DNA of 64,000 nt, from positions 7,309,240 through 7,373,239 of the forward strand of contig OX459105.1 in the NCBI GenBank assembly GCA_949775045.1. Reading direction: 5' to 3'. Shown here in pieces: positions 60,924 through 64,000 of this stretch; positions within the stretch are counted from its first letter, which is position 1, and each line of letters starts with the position of its first letter. The notes beneath the pieces were generated by a model, which saw only the letters and a list, made by a program, of their open reading frames with translations, did not search any database and had not been told where the DNA came from. This stretch comes from Metridium senile (lineage: Eukaryota > Cnidaria > Anthozoa > Actiniaria > Metridiidae). The translations under genes were made by a program, and so were the position numbers.

Positions 60924-62633
60924 CGGTAGCTAATGATAAAAGACCAAATATGACGGGTCACAATTCCGTCGATAACAGCGAGGAAACAAGAGATGATGGC
61001 ACTCGTATGAGCTCGTACGAAAAACTCACTCGTGATTTAGCTACGAGTGAAAAGTTAAAACAAGAAGTTGCCCTAGGCAAACGGATAGGATTCTATAGAA
61101 TTCGAGGTGAACTCGGCACAGGCAACTTTTGTCAAGTTAAAATGGGAATACATGCTCTTGCCCGGGGTAAGTTGTAGCTCTCTTGTCGTTCTACGAGCCG
61201 TTGTCATCCTTCATAACACGCATGTTAATAAACATTTTGGTCATTCTTATTTAGAAAAAGTTGCCATTAAAATCCTGGACAAAACCAAACTAGATCAAAA
61301 GACACAGCGTTTGCTTTCGAGAGAGATTTCTGTCATGGAAAGACTGCACCATCCAAATATAATTCGTATTTACGAAGTTATTGAAACGTTACCTAAACTG
61401 CATATCGTTATGGAGTATGCTGGCGGAGGCGAACTATTTACCAAGATCTCCAATGAAGGGAAACTACCAGAAAAGACCGCTAAAAAGATTTTTTCTCAAA
61501 TCCAATCGGCAGTCGAGCATATGGTAGGTTTTGCCTTAGTTTATCATGTATATAGATTGGAGTCTTTGATATTCTTCGTCTCAGCTCGCGCATGGCTCGT
61601 GTTGACATTGTTACAATCAACCCTAAATTTCATGTGGAAGAGATTTTTAATTTGTCATAGAAAACGTTATACTGGAAAATTATCCTCGCGATCGACCTAT
61701 TTGATGTGATTTGCTCTGTTTATATATATCCCCTAAGAAAATCTGAAAATTAATGGACGTAATGTGATCTCGAGTTGAGCCTCTACAGTTAATTAACAAA
61801 ACAGTGAATTTTAATACAATTTTCAAGGCTCTTATTTTCTGTAATGTTGACTTTTCTTTCTTTTGCAGCACAATAAAAATATCATCCATAGGGACCTTAA
61901 AGCTGAAAATGTTTTTATTGCTGGCCCAAATCTTGTAAAAGTCGGTGATTTTGGTTTTAGTACTACGACAGCAAAAGATAATCCACTTAATACATTCTGT
62001 GGCTCCCCTCCATACGCTGCTCCAGAACTGTTTCGAGACGAGAACTATGTTGGTATATATGTCGACATTTGGGCTTTGGGAATAATGTGCTATTTTATGG
62101 TTACTGGAGTTATGCCATTTAGAGCTGAAACTGTTGGAAAGCTAAAGAAGTGTATTTTAGATGGTACGTATTATTTACCAGACTTTTTAAGTGAACACTG
62201 TCGGGACCTGATACGAAACATACTTCGTCCAGTGCCTTCGGATCGCTTTAGCATGGAAGAAATACGTAGATCAAAGTGGCTAGAAAGTGAGGTTTTTCCT
62301 GAGGCAGACACTAAATACAGTCTTTCTCCTCCTACTAACGAACAAAAATGCACAGAGGACGAAAAAGAAGCATTGCAAATATTGGACGAGCTGGGGATTT
62401 CGGCGGAAGTAATTGCAAAGGGCCAAGACAGACGAGAGAGTATAACAGGATCTTATAGAATTATATTACATCGTGTACAAAAACGAAAGGCAGAACTTGT
62501 AAGAAAATCTTCTACAATGACTACATTCAGTCATTATAACAATAGACCGAAAGATCTAAGACACACCAGAAAACAAGACGTTGAAGATAAGGAGAGAGAA
62601 CAGCCTAAATCGAAATTCTGCATAATTCTATAG
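60920..62633 (+). CDS. NIM1K: Serine/threonine kinase NIM1 (AMPK-related)
   Basis: AMPK-related kinase. Three exons, 60920-61166, 61255-61523 and 61869-62633, code for 426 residues (human 436). An N-terminal YEKLTRDL precedes LGKRIGFYRIRGELGTGNF. Glycine loop 65-72, catalytic Lys88 (VAIK), HRD 179-181 (HRDLKAEN), DFG 199-201, activation-loop Thr214 in LNTFCGSPPYAAPE (the site LKB1 phosphorylates in this family). A UBA-like helix region follows (EALQILDELGISAEVI), then SITGSYRIILHRVQKRKAE, which is nearly the same in vertebrate NIM1. The protein ends KFCIIL, a CaaX box predicting prenylation (vertebrate KFCSIL). ATG 60920 is the first in-frame Met after a TAG at 60860-60862. Confidence 0.96.
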
Positions 62634-64000
62634 CTACAGCCATTTGACACCTAAAATTGTAACACTGAATTTACTATGGATTGGTGAAAATTTACTTCAC
62701 ACTTCATTACTATTCTAAAGCTGGCTTCAAATACCTTTTATTTGTTGACACAAAAAGCTCTTGGGATTATTTATCCTAATATGTCTATGTTCTCTTGTAA
62801 ATTCTACTCAAAACAATTCTCTTACTGAAACTATTTATTGGATTCCCATAGACAATTTGTACATGAAAAGTTTTTTACAGAATGACTCAATTTTGTACAT
62901 TATGAATTTCATGCACTCACATTGACATGACTATATATATATTATCAAATATTTAATATTTGCACTGCAATGATTATTGTGGATCACTCCACTTTTGATC
63001 ATAGGGATTTGCAAAAGGCAAAATCTAGAAAAAAGCAAAAGAAATGGTTATTTTGCTAGTAATTTCAGGTTTGTTTTCTTTACTGAATTTTTAATATTTG
63101 AAAGAAATTGTGTTGATCACTTTGTTGCCATGGTAATCTATTGATAATTGAACAGAAACACTACATGGTATTAGCATAAGAATTACTGGTTTCAAAGGAA
63201 GGCTTTTGCCCCTTTGTAATTTCAAAATTATTTGGTCAAATCTCAGTCAACCATATACATAATTTACACATATTTGTTTCAGTTATCTATTTATTACCAA
63301 GGCAACCAGGTGGAATATAACACTTACTAATGAGAGGAAATTGTAAATTATATTTTTGTTAAAGAATTTCAGAAATAATGAACAAAAAGCAAACAATTAT
63401 TCTTTGAAGTGTAAAGTATTTTTGAAGTGGCTCATTGCTTGTGAGAAAGGATATTTTGAGGATGAATGGTATTTAGTTTTTTTGTTAATCAGAAAATTTC
63501 TCATTTAAACTGAAATCACATTATATAATTTATTTCTGTAATTACTTTCAAATGAATTCTCATCAACCATACATGTTATGCAAAACTATCGTTGAGCAAT
63601 ATGTTTTACATAGAATAAAATTATTTTACTTTTTTGAAGTTGGTCACTTTTTGGATATAAATTAAATGAAAAAGGGGTTAAGATAAGAGGTAGATAGTGA
63701 GGCAAACGTAACAGAAGGGTGAGGAGGACTGTCTAATGTGTTTGCTATATTCAGCAAAACATGACAAATAATAATGAAATATCAACTTTGTTGTTCAAAT
63801 TACTGTCATGGAGGCAACCCTGTGGATTAGGGTCTGTGGTCTTCTTGATGCATCAATAGAGCACATTATTCAAAGGAGGGTGAGAGACACTATAAAGTTC
63901 AATTGCTGATATTTTGAGGACCCTCCTGAAAATCATCTTTGATGATATATTATTAATTATCTATTATTATTAGTGCATTTAGTAAAAACGTGAAACGCTA
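62634..64000. other. NIM1K 3' UTR and downstream
   Basis: AT-rich, no further gene seen. GAATAAAATT at about 63613-63622 includes an AATAAA, a possible poly(A) signal, which would imply a 3' UTR of about 1 kb. Confidence 0.5.

Noticed and set aside
61107..61254. NIM1K read through the first intron
   Set aside because: The sequence between 61167 and 61254 breaks the kinase alignment, while splicing restores AREKVAIKIL exactly.

Overview
This window is animal nuclear DNA. Genes are split by many GT-AG introns. The proteins (a TRPA ion channel, a CD36/LIMP-2 family receptor, the dynein-2 light intermediate chain, RWDD3 and the AMPK-related kinase NIM1) are metazoan. The DNA is AT-rich and crowded with foldback elements, tRNA-derived SINEs, minisatellites and the recurring 'aaccaatcagagcgc' type of repeat. 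This is what I would expect of a cnidarian such as an anthozoan, but that assignment is an inference and no marker in the window proves it.

Layout. (1) 716-27366, + strand: the 3' 24 exons of a TRPA1-like channel, with ankyrin repeats first, then six transmembrane segments and the pore, then a short C-terminal tail. The 5' end lies outside the window. (2) 9999-11539, - strand: an intronless CD36/SCARB2-like gene nested inside a TRPA intron, with a 5-base duplication that breaks its first transmembrane helix. (3) 28475-36571, - strand: a 12-exon coiled-coil protein of about 449 residues that I do not recognise, tail to tail with TRPA. (4) 37819-39727, - strand: RWDD3 (RSUME), two exons. (5) 39934-55259, + strand: DYNC2LI1, 17 exons, head to head with RWDD3 across only 206 bases. 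(6) 60920-62633, + strand: NIM1K, three exons, with a CaaX end and an upstream ORF whose stop overlaps the start codon. The genes do not form one pathway; the RWDD3/DYNC2LI1 pair probably shares a promoter region.

Most of the rest is repetitive. It includes a 2.85-kb inverted repeat (2326-5175), a minisatellite interrupted by a 5'-truncated non-LTR retrotransposon (7610-9515), two arrays that multiply a splice site of TRPA (14111-14800 and 22441-22814), a 19-bp pyrimidine minisatellite (25370-26315) and a 16-bp array in DYNC2LI1 (49555-50265). A 53-bp array starts 40 bases after the DYNC2LI1 stop (55300-56150). There are also more than fifteen hairpin or TIR elements. Some have TTAA or TA ends, and one family carries a short conserved coding segment resembling the N-terminal domain of Crypton-derived proteins. 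Exon boundaries were placed by reading GT/AG sites and frame by hand; every gene listed joins in frame throughout.
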